Shown one piece after another: positions 38,848 to 46,429 of a stretch of DNA of 46,429 nt. The first letter of the stretch is position 1. Every line of letters starts with the position of its first letter. Position numbers and translations under genes: made by a program. The stretch comes from CAYTGR01 sp964437445 (GTDB taxonomy: Bacteria; Chloroflexota; Anaerolineae; B4-G1; SLSP01), in contig CAYTGR010000040.1 in the NCBI GenBank assembly GCA_964437445.1, forward strand, positions 1 through 46,429, in the 5' to 3' direction. The notes beneath the pieces were generated by a model that did not search any database, had not been told where the DNA came from, and saw nothing but the letters and a program-made list of their open reading frames with translations.

Positions 38848-40464
38848 TTAGCGCGTGCCTAACGTGACTTTGACCTCCAGCGAGTTGCCGGCGCGCAATA
38901 TCGTCAATGTCCAGGAATCGCCCGGCCGGCTGTCTTGAAGCAGCGACCGCAGCTGGTCCATGTCGCTTACCGGTTCACCGTTGACGGCAGTGATCACATC
39001 ACCGCCGATGAGCACCCGTTGGCCGTTGAGCGTGACCGGCTTGTAGCTCCCCCGGAGGCCGGCCTCATCCGCCGGACTGCCCTGTTGCACCTGCTCCAAC
39101 AATATCCCGCGGGTGTTCTCCGGGAGTCCCGCGGCCTGCGCGAGCTCCGAAGTCAGAGCCAGACCGGCGACGCCGAGGTAGGCAGTCCCCCCCTGGGAAC
39201 GTTGCTCAGGTTGAGAGACGGTTTCCGTAGTCGTCGGGCGGGCATCCAGTGTCAGCTCCACCGTCCGCTCCTTACCGTCGCGCAGGATCGTGAGCGTGGT
39301 CTTGTCACCCACCTGCTTGTAGCGGGCCAGGTAGGCCACGAGATCCTCAAACCGCTTGACCGGCTGACCGTCCATGGCAGTGATCACATCGCCGCCGACA
39401 AGCAATTCCTGTCCATCCACGGTGATCTGGCGGTCGCTGCCGCGCAGGCCGGCCTTGTCCGCCGGACCGTTGGGCGTGACTTCCACCACCAGCGCGCCAT
39501 GTTGTTGCTCATCCAGGTTCATGGCCTGGGCCATCTCCAACGTCAGGGAGGTCCCGGTGATGCCCAGGCGGGGATGCTCAAATTTCCCATTCTTGATGAG
39601 CGTCGGGACGACATTCTTCACGATGTCGGACGGGATGGCGAAACCGATGCCGGCCGAAGAATTGACCGACGAGACAATCGCCGAGGTGACACCGATAACC
39701 TCGCCGCGTTCGTTGAGCAGGACGCCGCCAGAGTTGCCGGGATTGATAGAGGCGTCGGTCTGGATAATGTCGGGGATGGTGTAGCTTGTGGACGTGCTAT
39801 CGCTGTCTGCCGACAAGGAGCGGCCAACTGCGCTGACGAAGCCAACCGTCATGGTCCCTTCCAGTGCGAAGGGGTTGCCGATGGCAATGGAGAGCTGTCC
39901 CACTTTAACCTGGGAGGAATCGGCCAGCGTCAACGGGCGCAAAAGATTGGCGGGCGCATCAACCTTGATCACGGCCAGATCGCTATCGGGGTCGCGCCCC
40001 ACCACCTCACCAAGGACGGTCGTCCCGTCGAAGAAAGTGACACTGATTTTATCCGCGCCCTCTACGACGTGGTTGTTCGTGACAATGTGGCCCTCCGTAT
40101 CCCAGACAAAGCCGGAGCCGTAACCGGTCTGATATTGCTCGGTAGGAGTTTGCTGCATGAAGAAACGTTGTAACTCCGGTGGCAGCTGCGTGTTAACCTC
40201 ACTTTTCTCCACCACCCGGATGTTGACTACCGAGGGACCAACCTGCTCATAGATTGTCTCCAACGTTCCCTGGAGGGCTTCCACCACCCCCGACGATGGG
40301 ATCTCCACCGGCGGCAGTGGCGTCGCCTGGGGGGATGTGGTGGCAAGCGGCGCCGGCAGCAGGTTGGTTCCCTGAGAAAGCAACGCCTGAGCGCTGCTAC
40401 AACCCAACAACGTGACCATCAAGGTCACCCCCAACACAATGGTCAATGTCCGACGATTTGTCAT
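38848..40464 (-). CDS. htrA: HtrA/DegP-type serine protease lipoprotein with two PDZ domains
   Basis: This 538-residue envelope protease has a lipoprotein signal (lipobox 'LLGC', Cys22), a Pro/Thr-rich tether and a trypsin-like domain with triad His132 ('TNNHVVEG'), Asp162 ('DPDSDLAV') and Ser245 ('NPGNSGG'). Two PDZ domains follow (about 290-390 and 430-535). Such proteases degrade misfolded envelope proteins. Two PDZ domains make it DegP-like in layout. Upstream lies an 11-bp-periodic direct repeat typical of OmpR/PhoB-family operators, suggesting two-component control as for htrA in Bacillus (CssRS); no such pair is adjacent. Confidence 0.94.
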   Translation of the reverse strand: MTNRRTLTIVLGVTLMVTLLGCSSAQALLSQGTNLLPAPLATTSPQATPLPPVEIPSSGVVEALQGTLETIYEQVGPSVVNIRVVEKSEVNTQLPPELQRFFMQQTPTEQYQTGYGSGFVWDTEGHIVTNNHVVEGADKISVTFFDGTTVLGEVVGRDPDSDLAVIKVDAPANLLRPLTLADSSQVKVGQLSIAIGNPFALEGTMTVGFVSAVGRSLSADSDSTSTSYTIPDIIQTDASINPGNSGGVLLNERGEVIGVTSAIVSSVNSSAGIGFAIPSDIVKNVVPTLIKNGKFEHPRLGITGTSLTLEMAQAMNLDEQQHGALVVEVTPNGPADKAGLRGSDRQITVDGQELLVGGDVITAMDGQPVKRFEDLVAYLARYKQVGDKTTLTILRDGKERTVELTLDARPTTTETVSQPEQRSQGGTAYLGVAGLALTSELAQAAGLPENTRGILLEQVQQGSPADEAGLRGSYKPVTLNGQRVLIGGDVITAVNGEPVSDMDQLRSLLQDSRPGDSWTLTILRAGNSLEVKVTLGTR

Positions 40465-40536
40465 ACTTCTTCCTCCTTATAACTAACGGTCAACCAATAG
40501 CTGCACACGCTTAGACTATCGGATCCCTCTTTGCAC

Positions 40537-40555
40537 TGCTATGCTGAGGATAGCA
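40537..40555. promoter_or_regulatory. inverted repeat upstream of htrA
   Basis: TGCTAT and ATAGCA are separated by 7 nt, 73 nt upstream of the htrA start. It could be an operator or a 5'-UTR hairpin. No clear -10/-35 pair for htrA was found. Confidence 0.35.
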
Positions 40556-40574
40556 CAAACGGGCAGCGGTGTCT

Positions 40575-40618
40575 TTAAGGGAACGTAAGGGGAAGCTTAA
40601 GGGAAGCTTAAGAGCTGG
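40575..40618. promoter_or_regulatory. four direct repeats with exact 11-bp period
   Basis: The units are TTAAGGGAACG (40575), TAAGGGGAAGC (40586), TTAAGGGAAGC (40597) and a partial TTAAGAGCTGG (40608), in phase with one helical turn. This is the layout of PhoB/OmpR-family operators. It lies between the divergent htrA and dppA-like genes, 111 and 129 nt from their starts. Confidence 0.65.
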
Positions 40619-40655
40619 CCTGAAGTATCTGCGGGATCAAGGCGCTGGCAGCCGG

Positions 40656-40684
40656 TTGGTTGCACCAGAAGATCATGTTATACT
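40656..40684 (+). promoter_or_regulatory. promoter of the murein-peptide operon (TTGGTT-17-TATACT)
   Basis: -35 TTGGTT (40656-40661), a 17-bp spacer and -10 TATACT (40679-40684) lie 63 nt before the dppA-like start. The 11-bp repeats end 37 bp upstream of the -35, a position suited to activation. Confidence 0.55.
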
Positions 40685-40746
40685 TGGTATACGGGTGAAA
40701 ATGACTACCGACAACTACTGACTTTGCTCAAGGAGGCAAACAACCT

Positions 40747-41565
40747 ATGAAAATCCTGATCGCGGCTGACATGGAAGGGATCACCGGCGTCACCCACTGG
40801 GATCACGTGAACCCTGGTCATGCCGAATATGCCCGGTTCCGCAAGCTGATGACCGGCGACGTCAACGCGGCTATCCGCGGGGCATTTGCCGGTGGTGCGA
40901 CAGAGGTGATCGTCACCGATGGCCACGCCTGGGGCCGCAACATTCTCATTGAGGAGTTGGATCCCCGCGCCCGGCTCAACACCGGCTCTTTCTCACCGCT
41001 CTCCATGATCCAGGGAATTGCGGAGGGAACGGATGGAGTTTTGTTCATCGGCTACCACGCCCGCATCGGGACTCCCCAGGCTATCTTAGACCACACCTGG
41101 TCCGATGAGCGCGTCGCTAACCTCTGGATCAACGGCCAGCTCTTCGGCGAGACGGAGTTGAACGCCGCCGTCTGCGGCCACTTCGGAGTGCCAGCATTGA
41201 TGGTCTCCGGCGACCAGGCCGTTTGCGCTGAAGCGACCGAGTTTCTCGGCCCGGTGGAGACGGCTATTGTGAAGCTTGCCAGCGGGCGCATGGCCGCGGA
41301 ATGCTGGCCGCCAGAGGTGACCTGGCCGAAGATCCAGGAAGCGGCCTGCCGCGCCGTCACCCGCCTGCGCGAGGGCACCGCACCGCAGCCGTTCCGCGTC
41401 GCGCCGCCGATCACGATGGCGATTGAATTCGTGCAGTCGGAGATGGCCGACAAAGCGGCGCTCCTGCCCGGTGCACAGCGAACCGCGCGCCGCCTGGAAT
41501 ACACCGCCGACGACATGGTAACGATTTACCGGGCCTTTCGGGCTGCCCAATCGTTAGCCAAATAA
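40747..41565 (+). CDS. dppA: M55-family D-aminopeptidase (DppA-like)
   Basis: This 272-residue zinc peptidase is of the DppA family, which cleaves D-Ala-D-Ala and related D-amino-acid peptides. Ligand positions match DppA closely: Asp8 and Glu10 ('AADMEG'), His60 ('VTDGHAWG'), His104 ('IGYHA') and a Glu at about 135 ('FGETE'). The catalytic-loop histidine lies in 'LDHTW'. AAGGAGG lies upstream of the ATG. It is first in a three-gene operon with an NlpC/P60 fusion and an Ala-Glu-type epimerase, the same enzymatic set as the Bacillus dppA-ykfBC region. Confidence 0.93.
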   Translation: MKILIAADMEGITGVTHWDHVNPGHAEYARFRKLMTGDVNAAIRGAFAGGATEVIVTDGHAWGRNILIEELDPRARLNTGSFSPLSMIQGIAEGTDGVLFIGYHARIGTPQAILDHTWSDERVANLWINGQLFGETELNAAVCGHFGVPALMVSGDQAVCAEATEFLGPVETAIVKLASGRMAAECWPPEVTWPKIQEAACRAVTRLREGTAPQPFRVAPPITMAIEFVQSEMADKAALLPGAQRTARRLEYTADDMVTIYRAFRAAQSLAK

Positions 41566-41577
41566 CCGGGAGGCCCT

Positions 41578-43416
41578 ATGCCCTTCATTCCCGTCAACGG
41601 TGCTGAGATTTACTATGAAGCCTTCGGCTCCGAACGGCCCGACCGCGCGCCGGTGGTATTGATCCACGGTTCCACCGGCACCGGCCACTCCAACTGGAGC
41701 CTGGTCGCGCCGCTGCTGGCCCGCGAGTACCGCGTCATCGTCCCCGACTGCCGGGGGCACGGGCAGAGCAGCAACCCCCACGGTTCCTACTCGTTCCAAG
41801 AGCTGGCCGCGGATACCGCCGGGCTGATCCGGGCGCTCGGCTATGCACGAGCGCACGTTATTGGCCACAGCAACGGTGGCAACGTCGCGCTGGTCACGCT
41901 ACTGGAACATCCCGACGTGGTGCAGACCTGCATCCCGCAGGCTGCCAATGCCTACGTCAGCCCCGACCTGGTGGAAAAGGAACCGGCCATTTTTGACCCC
42001 GACCGGGTGGCCCGTGAGGATCCGGCCTGGATGGAAGAAATGATCGCGCTCCACGGTCCCACCCACGGTCCCGATTACTGGCGTGAGCTGCTGCGGCTGA
42101 CCGTGCACGCCATCATCACCGAGCCGAATTACACGCCGGCTGACCTGGCGCAGGTACAGCGGCCCACCCTGGTCATCCAGGGCGCGAACGACCGGGTGAA
42201 CGCCCCGGCTCGCCACGGGGAGTTTATTGCCGAACATATCCCCTACGCCGAGCTCTGGGTGCCGGCGGGAGTAGGGCACACCGTCCATGGCGAGCGGCTG
42301 CTGGAATGGGTGACGCGCGTGCTGGATTTCCTCGCCCGCCGCGGCGATGACGCCAACGAGACCCTTTACCGGCTACGACAGAGCCGGTACGCGGACGAGC
42401 GAGAGACGATTTTTGAGGTCAAGGCCCATCCCCCCACGGGAGACGCTGCCACGGCCGGACGCCAGACGGTGACCGGCATGGTCTTGACCGAGGAGCAGCG
42501 GCGGGCCGCACTGGCAGCCCTGCGGCCCGTGACCGGCCCGCTGGCAGAGACCGTGCAGGTCCTCCTGACCGAAACGACCCCGTGGGCCTTGGTCAACCGG
42601 GGGGTGACCGACCTGCGGCGCGAGCCGCGCACCCTGGCCGAGCGACTCACGCAAGCGTTGCTGGGCGAACCGGTCCGCATTTTGGAGGAACGGGGAGAGT
42701 GGGCGCGTGTGCGGCTGGAGCGCGACGGCTATCTGGGCTGGCTACAAACCGCAGCACTCCATCGCTGCCGGGCCAGCGACGCAGTCCTCTATGGGGAAGC
42801 CAGCGACGCCCTGGTCAGCGCCGAACTGGCGCCGTTTTACGAAGCGCCTTCTCCTACCGAGCCCCCCGCCGGGAAGCTGCCCTTTGGCGTCAGTGCCCCC
42901 GTCGTGGAACTCCGTGATGAATGGAGTGCCCTGGCCCTGCCCGATGGTCGTCTCCGCTGGGTGGCCACGGCCGACCTGTTGCCCCTGGCCGCCCGCCCCC
43001 AGCCCGATTCCGCCGGTATTGCCTTCACCCTGTCGCTGATCCGGCGCTTCGTCGGCGTCCCTTACCTGTGGGGTGGGCGGACCCCCTTCGGGTTTGATTG
43101 TTCCGGCCTGGCGCAGACATTCTGGGGCTTCCTGGGGATCCAACTCCCGCGCGACGCCGACCAGCAGTTCCGCGCCCTGCCGGTGGAGCAAGAACCGCCG
43201 CAGCCCGGCGATCTGCTCTACTTTGGCGACCCGGCCGATCACAGCACCCGTGCCGCCCACGTCACCCACGTTGCCATCGCGCTCGGCGGCGCCGAGTTCA
43301 TCCACGCCAACGGCGCGGCCTGGGCCGTTTCGTATAACAGCCTGGATCCCGGCCGGCCTCACTACAGCGCCTGGCTTAAGGAGCATCTGTTGGGCGTGCG
43401 CCGCCCGACGCGATAA
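41578..43416 (+). CDS. alpha/beta hydrolase fused to SH3-like domains and NlpC/P60 endopeptidase
   Basis: This 612-residue fusion has an N-terminal alpha/beta hydrolase (1-255) with Ser98 in 'GHSNGG', Asp205 and His234 as a likely triad. After a linker come bacterial SH3-like segments (about 335-400 and 405-465). The C-terminal NlpC/P60 domain (about 475-610) has Cys508 ('FDCSGL'), His564 ('THVAIALG') and His576. The C-terminal half resembles YkfC, a gamma-D-glutamyl-L-diamino-acid endopeptidase acting on murein peptides. There is no signal peptide, so recycling inside the cell is likely. The hydrolase part could be an amidase, esterase or proline-iminopeptidase-like peptidase. The fusion is unusual to my knowledge; no frameshift or internal start is visible at the joint. 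Confidence 0.92.
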   Translation: MPFIPVNGAEIYYEAFGSERPDRAPVVLIHGSTGTGHSNWSLVAPLLAREYRVIVPDCRGHGQSSNPHGSYSFQELAADTAGLIRALGYARAHVIGHSNGGNVALVTLLEHPDVVQTCIPQAANAYVSPDLVEKEPAIFDPDRVAREDPAWMEEMIALHGPTHGPDYWRELLRLTVHAIITEPNYTPADLAQVQRPTLVIQGANDRVNAPARHGEFIAEHIPYAELWVPAGVGHTVHGERLLEWVTRVLDFLARRGDDANETLYRLRQSRYADERETIFEVKAHPPTGDAATAGRQTVTGMVLTEEQRRAALAALRPVTGPLAETVQVLLTETTPWALVNRGVTDLRREPRTLAERLTQALLGEPVRILEERGEWARVRLERDGYLGWLQTAALHRCRASDAVLYGEASDALVSAELAPFYEAPSPTEPPAGKLPFGVSAPVVELRDEWSALALPDGRLRWVATADLLPLAARPQPDSAGIAFTLSLIRRFVGVPYLWGGRTPFGFDCSGLAQTFWGFLGIQLPRDADQQFRALPVEQEPPQPGDLLYFGDPADHSTRAAHVTHVAIALGGAEFIHANGAAWAVSYNSLDPGRPHYSAWLKEHLLGVRRPTR

Positions 43417-43470
43417 AAGCAGTCCTGGCGGCTCGGGTTGGCGGTTGCCGACAAACAAAAACCAAAGATT

Positions 43471-43486
43471 GCGAACTGAGGTTCGC
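43471..43486. repeat. palindrome GCGAACTGAGGTTCGC
   Basis: A near-perfect dyad related to the one at 22594-22609, with one mismatch in the stem. It lies in the 126-nt gap before the epimerase gene, within the presumed operon. Confidence 0.55.
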
Positions 43487-43542
43487 GCTATCCTGCTGAT
43501 TAAACAACTAAAAACCAATTGACCCTTTTTGAGGAGCCGACT

Positions 43543-44547
43543 ATGCAACTATCCTGGGAACCTGTCACACTCAATCTACGCACCACCTTCCGCATTGCCC
43601 ACGGAGCCAGCGATCAACGCCACAACGTCATCGTGCACCTGGACGAAGGGATCGGGGAGGCCGCCGCCGTCTCTTATCACGGCGAGACCCAGGCCGGGAT
43701 CATGGCCTACTTGAGCAAATTACCCGCCCCGCTGGGTGACGATCCCTTTCAGATAGAGGAGACCCTCAACCGGTTGCCGCCCGGCTCGCAGGCTGCGCGC
43801 GCCGCCGTGGACATCGCGCTGCACGACCTCTGGGGCCGACGGTTAGGCCAGCCGCTCTACCGGCTCTTCGGCTTGAACCCGGAGCGCATCCCTCTCACGT
43901 CGTTTACCATCGCCATGGATGAGCCGGCAGCCATGGCCGAACGCGCCCGTAACTCCGGTTGGCCGATTCTCAAAATCAAACTGGGCAGCCCCAACGATGA
44001 GGCGATGGTAGCAGCCATCCGGGGGGCCACCTCCGCCCGGCTGCGGGTGGATGTCAACGGTGGCTGGAGCCGCGAACAGGCCGCCACGCTGATCCCGCGC
44101 CTGGTCAAGTATGGCCTGGAGCTGATAGAACAGCCGTTGCCCATCGGTGACCTGGAAGGACTGCGCTGGTTACGGGCTCAAAACTTCGGCGTTCCTCTCT
44201 TTGCCGATGAAAGCGTCAAAACGGCACGCGACGTGGCGCTCTACGCCGGCGCGGTGGATGGCGTCGTGATCAAGATCATGAAGAGCGGCGGCCTCCGTGA
44301 AGCCTGGCGCGCCATCCAGACCGCGCGGGCCTTAGGGATGCAAGTGATGCTCAGCTGCATGATAGAGACCTCGGTAGGAGTGACGGCGGCCGCCCATCTG
44401 GCTCCGCTGTGCGATTATGTGGACCTGGACGGTCCGCTGTTGATCGCCAACGATCCCTTCCAGGGCGTGAGTTACGAGGGGGCGCGGTTGCACCTGCCGG
44501 CCGGGCCGGGGTTGGGGGTCGTGCCACGGATCACCTCACCCACCTGA
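43543..44547 (+). CDS. ykfB: dipeptide epimerase of the enolase superfamily (L-Ala-D/L-Glu type)
   Basis: This 334-residue enzyme is of the muconate-lactonising subgroup. Catalytic residues are visible: the KxK pair Lys144/Lys146 ('ILKIKLG'), metal ligands Asp170, Glu196 and Asp222 ('RVDVNG', 'LIEQPLP', 'FADES'), and Lys244 ('VVIKIMK'). The C-terminal 'DLDGPLL' holds the aspartates that bind the dipeptide amino group in Ala-Glu epimerases. It would convert L-Ala-D-Glu to L-Ala-L-Glu after the upstream endopeptidase releases it. The start at 43543 has GAGGAG upstream. Other dipeptide specificities are possible. Confidence 0.92.
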   Translation: MQLSWEPVTLNLRTTFRIAHGASDQRHNVIVHLDEGIGEAAAVSYHGETQAGIMAYLSKLPAPLGDDPFQIEETLNRLPPGSQAARAAVDIALHDLWGRRLGQPLYRLFGLNPERIPLTSFTIAMDEPAAMAERARNSGWPILKIKLGSPNDEAMVAAIRGATSARLRVDVNGGWSREQAATLIPRLVKYGLELIEQPLPIGDLEGLRWLRAQNFGVPLFADESVKTARDVALYAGAVDGVVIKIMKSGGLREAWRAIQTARALGMQVMLSCMIETSVGVTAAAHLAPLCDYVDLDGPLLIANDPFQGVSYEGARLHLPAGPGLGVVPRITSPT

Positions 44548-44633
44548 CCGGCGAGGGTGTTTCAGGCAGAATACGCAAAGATAGAACCGGCCTGGCTCTG
44601 CCCCTAAAAAAGCGCTGCCGGATACTTTGGGCG

Positions 44634-44662
44634 TTGATTCTACCGCTCAGGTATGCTATACT
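44634..44662 (+). promoter_or_regulatory. promoter of the effector-associated-domain gene (TTGATT-17-TATACT)
   Basis: -35 TTGATT (44634-44639), a 17-bp spacer, an extended TGC and -10 TATACT (44657-44662) lie 67 nt before the start codon. This marks a new transcription unit separate from the murein-peptide operon. Confidence 0.7.
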
Positions 44663-44729
44663 TTGTTTATGAGGATCCCGCTGCGCTCCATAAAGTACAA
44701 CCCAAAACGGGATTCCAGGGAGCCGCACG

Positions 44730-45758
44730 ATGCCGGACACAATCGTGAAACCGATCACTGGGGGAGCAGGGACGGCCAAAGCAGTAGAGCCCGGCCGGCG
44801 CATTTCTTACGGGAAACTGATTGATTTTCTCAGTACCCGCACTGCCCTGACTGACCTGAAAACCATTTGCCTCCGGCTGCGAGACAAAAACATTTTGGTT
44901 AACTACGACGACCTGGAGGGGACAACCCACCGCGAAAAGATCAACGCGCTCATCATTTACCTGGAACGACACGCTTCACTCCAGATATTGGTTGACACCG
45001 GCCGCGAATCCTTGCCGGATTTAATGTGGGACAACGTCTACGAAGCCCAGCCCGAATATATTGTTAACCCCAACCCTGCACCCAGGATCCCGGCCTCCGG
45101 ACAGGAAGTGCGCAACCCGGTCCGGCGGGCAGACCGTCCAACTCCGGCCATGGTCCAGGTCAGCCAGAACCTGCTGGAGACGTTGGAAATGCATCAACAC
45201 TGCCTGAGCGCTTATGTGAAAAGCTACATGACGTTGCAGGAATATGCAGTCTGGAAGATCCGTGATAGCATTGAGGCCAGCCTGCAAAGTTCTACTGAAT
45301 TACAAAAGTTCAACTTCAAATACTGGGGCGAGCTCCGTGACCGGCTGGGTAAAATCCAGCCGTTGAAACAAGATTTAGCGGCACTGGAACCGGCCTTCAC
45401 TGAAGCGCTAACCCAGTTCAACCAGGTCCTCAAAATCGCTCAGGAGCAGGTCAAGACCATCTACAATCAACGGCTCACCGGTGAGCTCCTGATCAGCGCA
45501 GCTGTAGAACTGCGCGACACCGTGCAAACCCTATGGGAGGCATCGGAAAATCTCGCCGAGCTCTGCCGGGACAAAACCGAGGAGACCCTGGCCGAAATTG
45601 CCCGTTGCGTAGGAGCGCTGATGGCCAAAAAGCTGTCGGAAGGAGCTACCGGCCGTGGGATGGACGTGCGAACCAAGCTGCCGGCCGCCCCGTCCGGCCC
45701 CGGCAGTGAAGGCCGCGCCGAAAGGCCGGTGGTCAATCCCTCCACGGGGCGGCTATGA
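44730..45758 (+). CDS. effector-associated (death-like) domain protein with helical C-terminus
   Basis: Residues about 25-100 of this 342-residue protein match the effector-associated domain type seen with STAND NTPases, caspases and TIR proteins: 'GKLIDFLSTRTALTDLKTIC', 'VNYDDLEGTTHREKINALII', 'YLERHASLQILV' and a terminal 'LPDLMW'. This class of small helical domain mediates homotypic recruitment. The rest has no enzyme motif: a Pro-rich linker (about 108-140), a long helical or coiled-coil region (about 145-305) and a low-complexity Gly/Pro-rich tail. There is no signal peptide or membrane helix. It would act as an adaptor; the partner may be encoded next door. The EAD subfamily number cannot be assigned by eye. 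Confidence 0.75.
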   Translation: MPDTIVKPITGGAGTAKAVEPGRRISYGKLIDFLSTRTALTDLKTICLRLRDKNILVNYDDLEGTTHREKINALIIYLERHASLQILVDTGRESLPDLMWDNVYEAQPEYIVNPNPAPRIPASGQEVRNPVRRADRPTPAMVQVSQNLLETLEMHQHCLSAYVKSYMTLQEYAVWKIRDSIEASLQSSTELQKFNFKYWGELRDRLGKIQPLKQDLAALEPAFTEALTQFNQVLKIAQEQVKTIYNQRLTGELLISAAVELRDTVQTLWEASENLAELCRDKTEETLAEIARCVGALMAKKLSEGATGRGMDVRTKLPAAPSGPGSEGRAERPVVNPSTGRL

Positions 45759-45820
45759 GGCTAAGGGACCCTCATCCTTAGAGAAACCTGAATCCCAAGT
45801 TATGAAAGGAGCATGAACCC

Positions 45821-46429
45821 ATGGCAGAAGGTTGGCTGGCCGCACTGAAAGGTGAAATTGCCGGGGAAGCCATAGAGCCTCTGATGATACAAACCGCCGC
45901 CACGCTGGATGTTTTTATCAATACCAACCCTTCCGCATTACATTACCTGCTGGATATCCTGAAACAACGGCTGGGCGACAAAATTGACGGCCAGACCTGG
46001 CCCAAAGTGGACGCCAGCCTGGAACATTACCTGGGCCGCGACCTGGCATACTTTTTACTCTGGATGGTCCAGGACGAAAACGGCGACCGGGTGCAGCTCT
46101 TAGAGCGTCACGGCACCCCGCGGGTCATCAGTTTCATGCGTACCGTGCTGGGCCTCTACCGCCAGGAGCTCCATCGGGCCTTCATGGTCTGGAACGAGCT
46201 CCCTGACGACTGGAGTATGCTCCACCGCGAGGTCAGCTATGACCTCATTGCCCAACGCTACTTGCTCCAGATACGTTTGGAGAAGTTCAACGGCACAGAA
46301 GTCGTCATTGAAGGCTCCCCGGATTCCATGCTCAACTTGACCAAAGGGTTCATCATCGCGCTCCGTGCCGTAGATAATCCGGCCGTGTTTGGGCCAGATA
46401 ACGTCCAAAGCTTCCTGGAAGAGTGCCAG
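45821..46429 (+). CDS. unknown protein, 3' end beyond the window
   Basis: An open frame of 203 codons begins at an ATG with AAAGGAG nine bases upstream and runs off the window without a stop. The N-terminus reads 'MAEGWLAALKGEIAGEAIEP'. The visible part is mainly alpha-helical and aromatic-rich ('YFLLWMVQDENGDRVQLL', 'LGLYRQELHRAFMVWNEL'), with no signal peptide, P-loop or other motif that I recognise. It follows the effector-associated-domain gene by 62 nt on the same strand and is probably co-transcribed. Its missing C-terminus may hold the informative domain. Confidence 0.8.
   Translation, partial: MAEGWLAALKGEIAGEAIEPLMIQTAATLDVFINTNPSALHYLLDILKQRLGDKIDGQTWPKVDASLEHYLGRDLAYFLLWMVQDENGDRVQLLERHGTPRVISFMRTVLGLYRQELHRAFMVWNELPDDWSMLHREVSYDLIAQRYLLQIRLEKFNGTEVVIEGSPDSMLNLTKGFIIALRAVDNPAVFGPDNVQSFLEECQ

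Overview
The window is GC-rich and densely coded, about 46.4 kb. It looks like a chromosomal segment of a member of the Chloroflexota, most likely an Anaerolineae-type lineage. That is inferred from three things: small N-anchored proteins with an 'RADYRxEYI' core in tandem, a free-standing effector-associated (death-like) domain protein, and NuoE/NuoF genes packed with a cysteine-type formate dehydrogenase. No rRNA, tRNA, CRISPR array, transposase or integrase was seen.

Region 1 (1-12.3 kb) is devoted to formate and redox chemistry. A FocA/FNT-type channel gene converges on a seven-gene minus-strand operon. Read in transcription order it encodes NuoE-like, a HATPase without a kinase core, an HndB-like ferredoxin, NuoF-like with two C-terminal [4Fe-4S] clusters, a second NuoE-like, a second shorter NuoF-like, and a formate dehydrogenase catalytic subunit with a NuoG-like iron-sulfur N-terminus and an active-site Cys. 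This is the gene set of electron-bifurcating HndABCD/HylABC complexes with the hydrogenase replaced by formate dehydrogenase. Just upstream, on the same strand, sits a four-gene unit (DRTGG protein, CBS-HATPase protein, DRTGG protein, PHP hydrolase) that looks like a sensing or regulatory companion.

Region 2 (12.3-27.1 kb) is mixed: rpsT, a SagB-type nitroreductase, a probable deletion remnant of a larger gene, a GyrI-like protein, a MerR regulator carrying two GyrI-like domains behind a MerR-type 19-bp-spacer promoter, an EF-G-like GTPase, purB, an M24 peptidase, a TetR regulator, a B12-binding radical SAM enzyme, a SixA-type phosphatase, a D-cysteine desulfhydrase-like PLP enzyme and two tandem paralogous membrane proteins.

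Region 3 (27.1-38.7 kb) starts with an orphan sugar-type solute-binding lipoprotein in one operon with a membrane histidine kinase, an Rcp1-like response regulator and a receiver-kinase hybrid. There are no permease genes. It continues with a YtxH-like protein, a C26 glutamine-amidotransferase-like hydrolase, rplS, a GH31 alpha-glucosidase and a soluble MgtE_N/CBS protein. A roughly 80-90-bp repeat lies directly in front of both the binding-protein gene and the GH31 gene; a third copy, in inverted orientation, abuts the 3' end of GH31.

Region 4 (38.8-46.4 kb) holds an HtrA-type lipoprotein protease with an 11-bp-periodic operator candidate upstream. Next comes a compact murein-peptide catabolism operon (DppA-like D-aminopeptidase, an alpha/beta hydrolase fused to SH3 and NlpC/P60 domains, and an L-Ala-D/L-Glu-type epimerase). 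The window ends with an effector-associated-domain protein followed by an unknown gene cut by the window edge, possibly the start of a conflict or signalling system.

Intergenic DNA is rich in two kinds of short dyad elements: palindromes with a conserved T-(1-2 nt)-A centre, and 'word' elements in which a 5-7-nt word is reiterated and then followed by its inverted complement.
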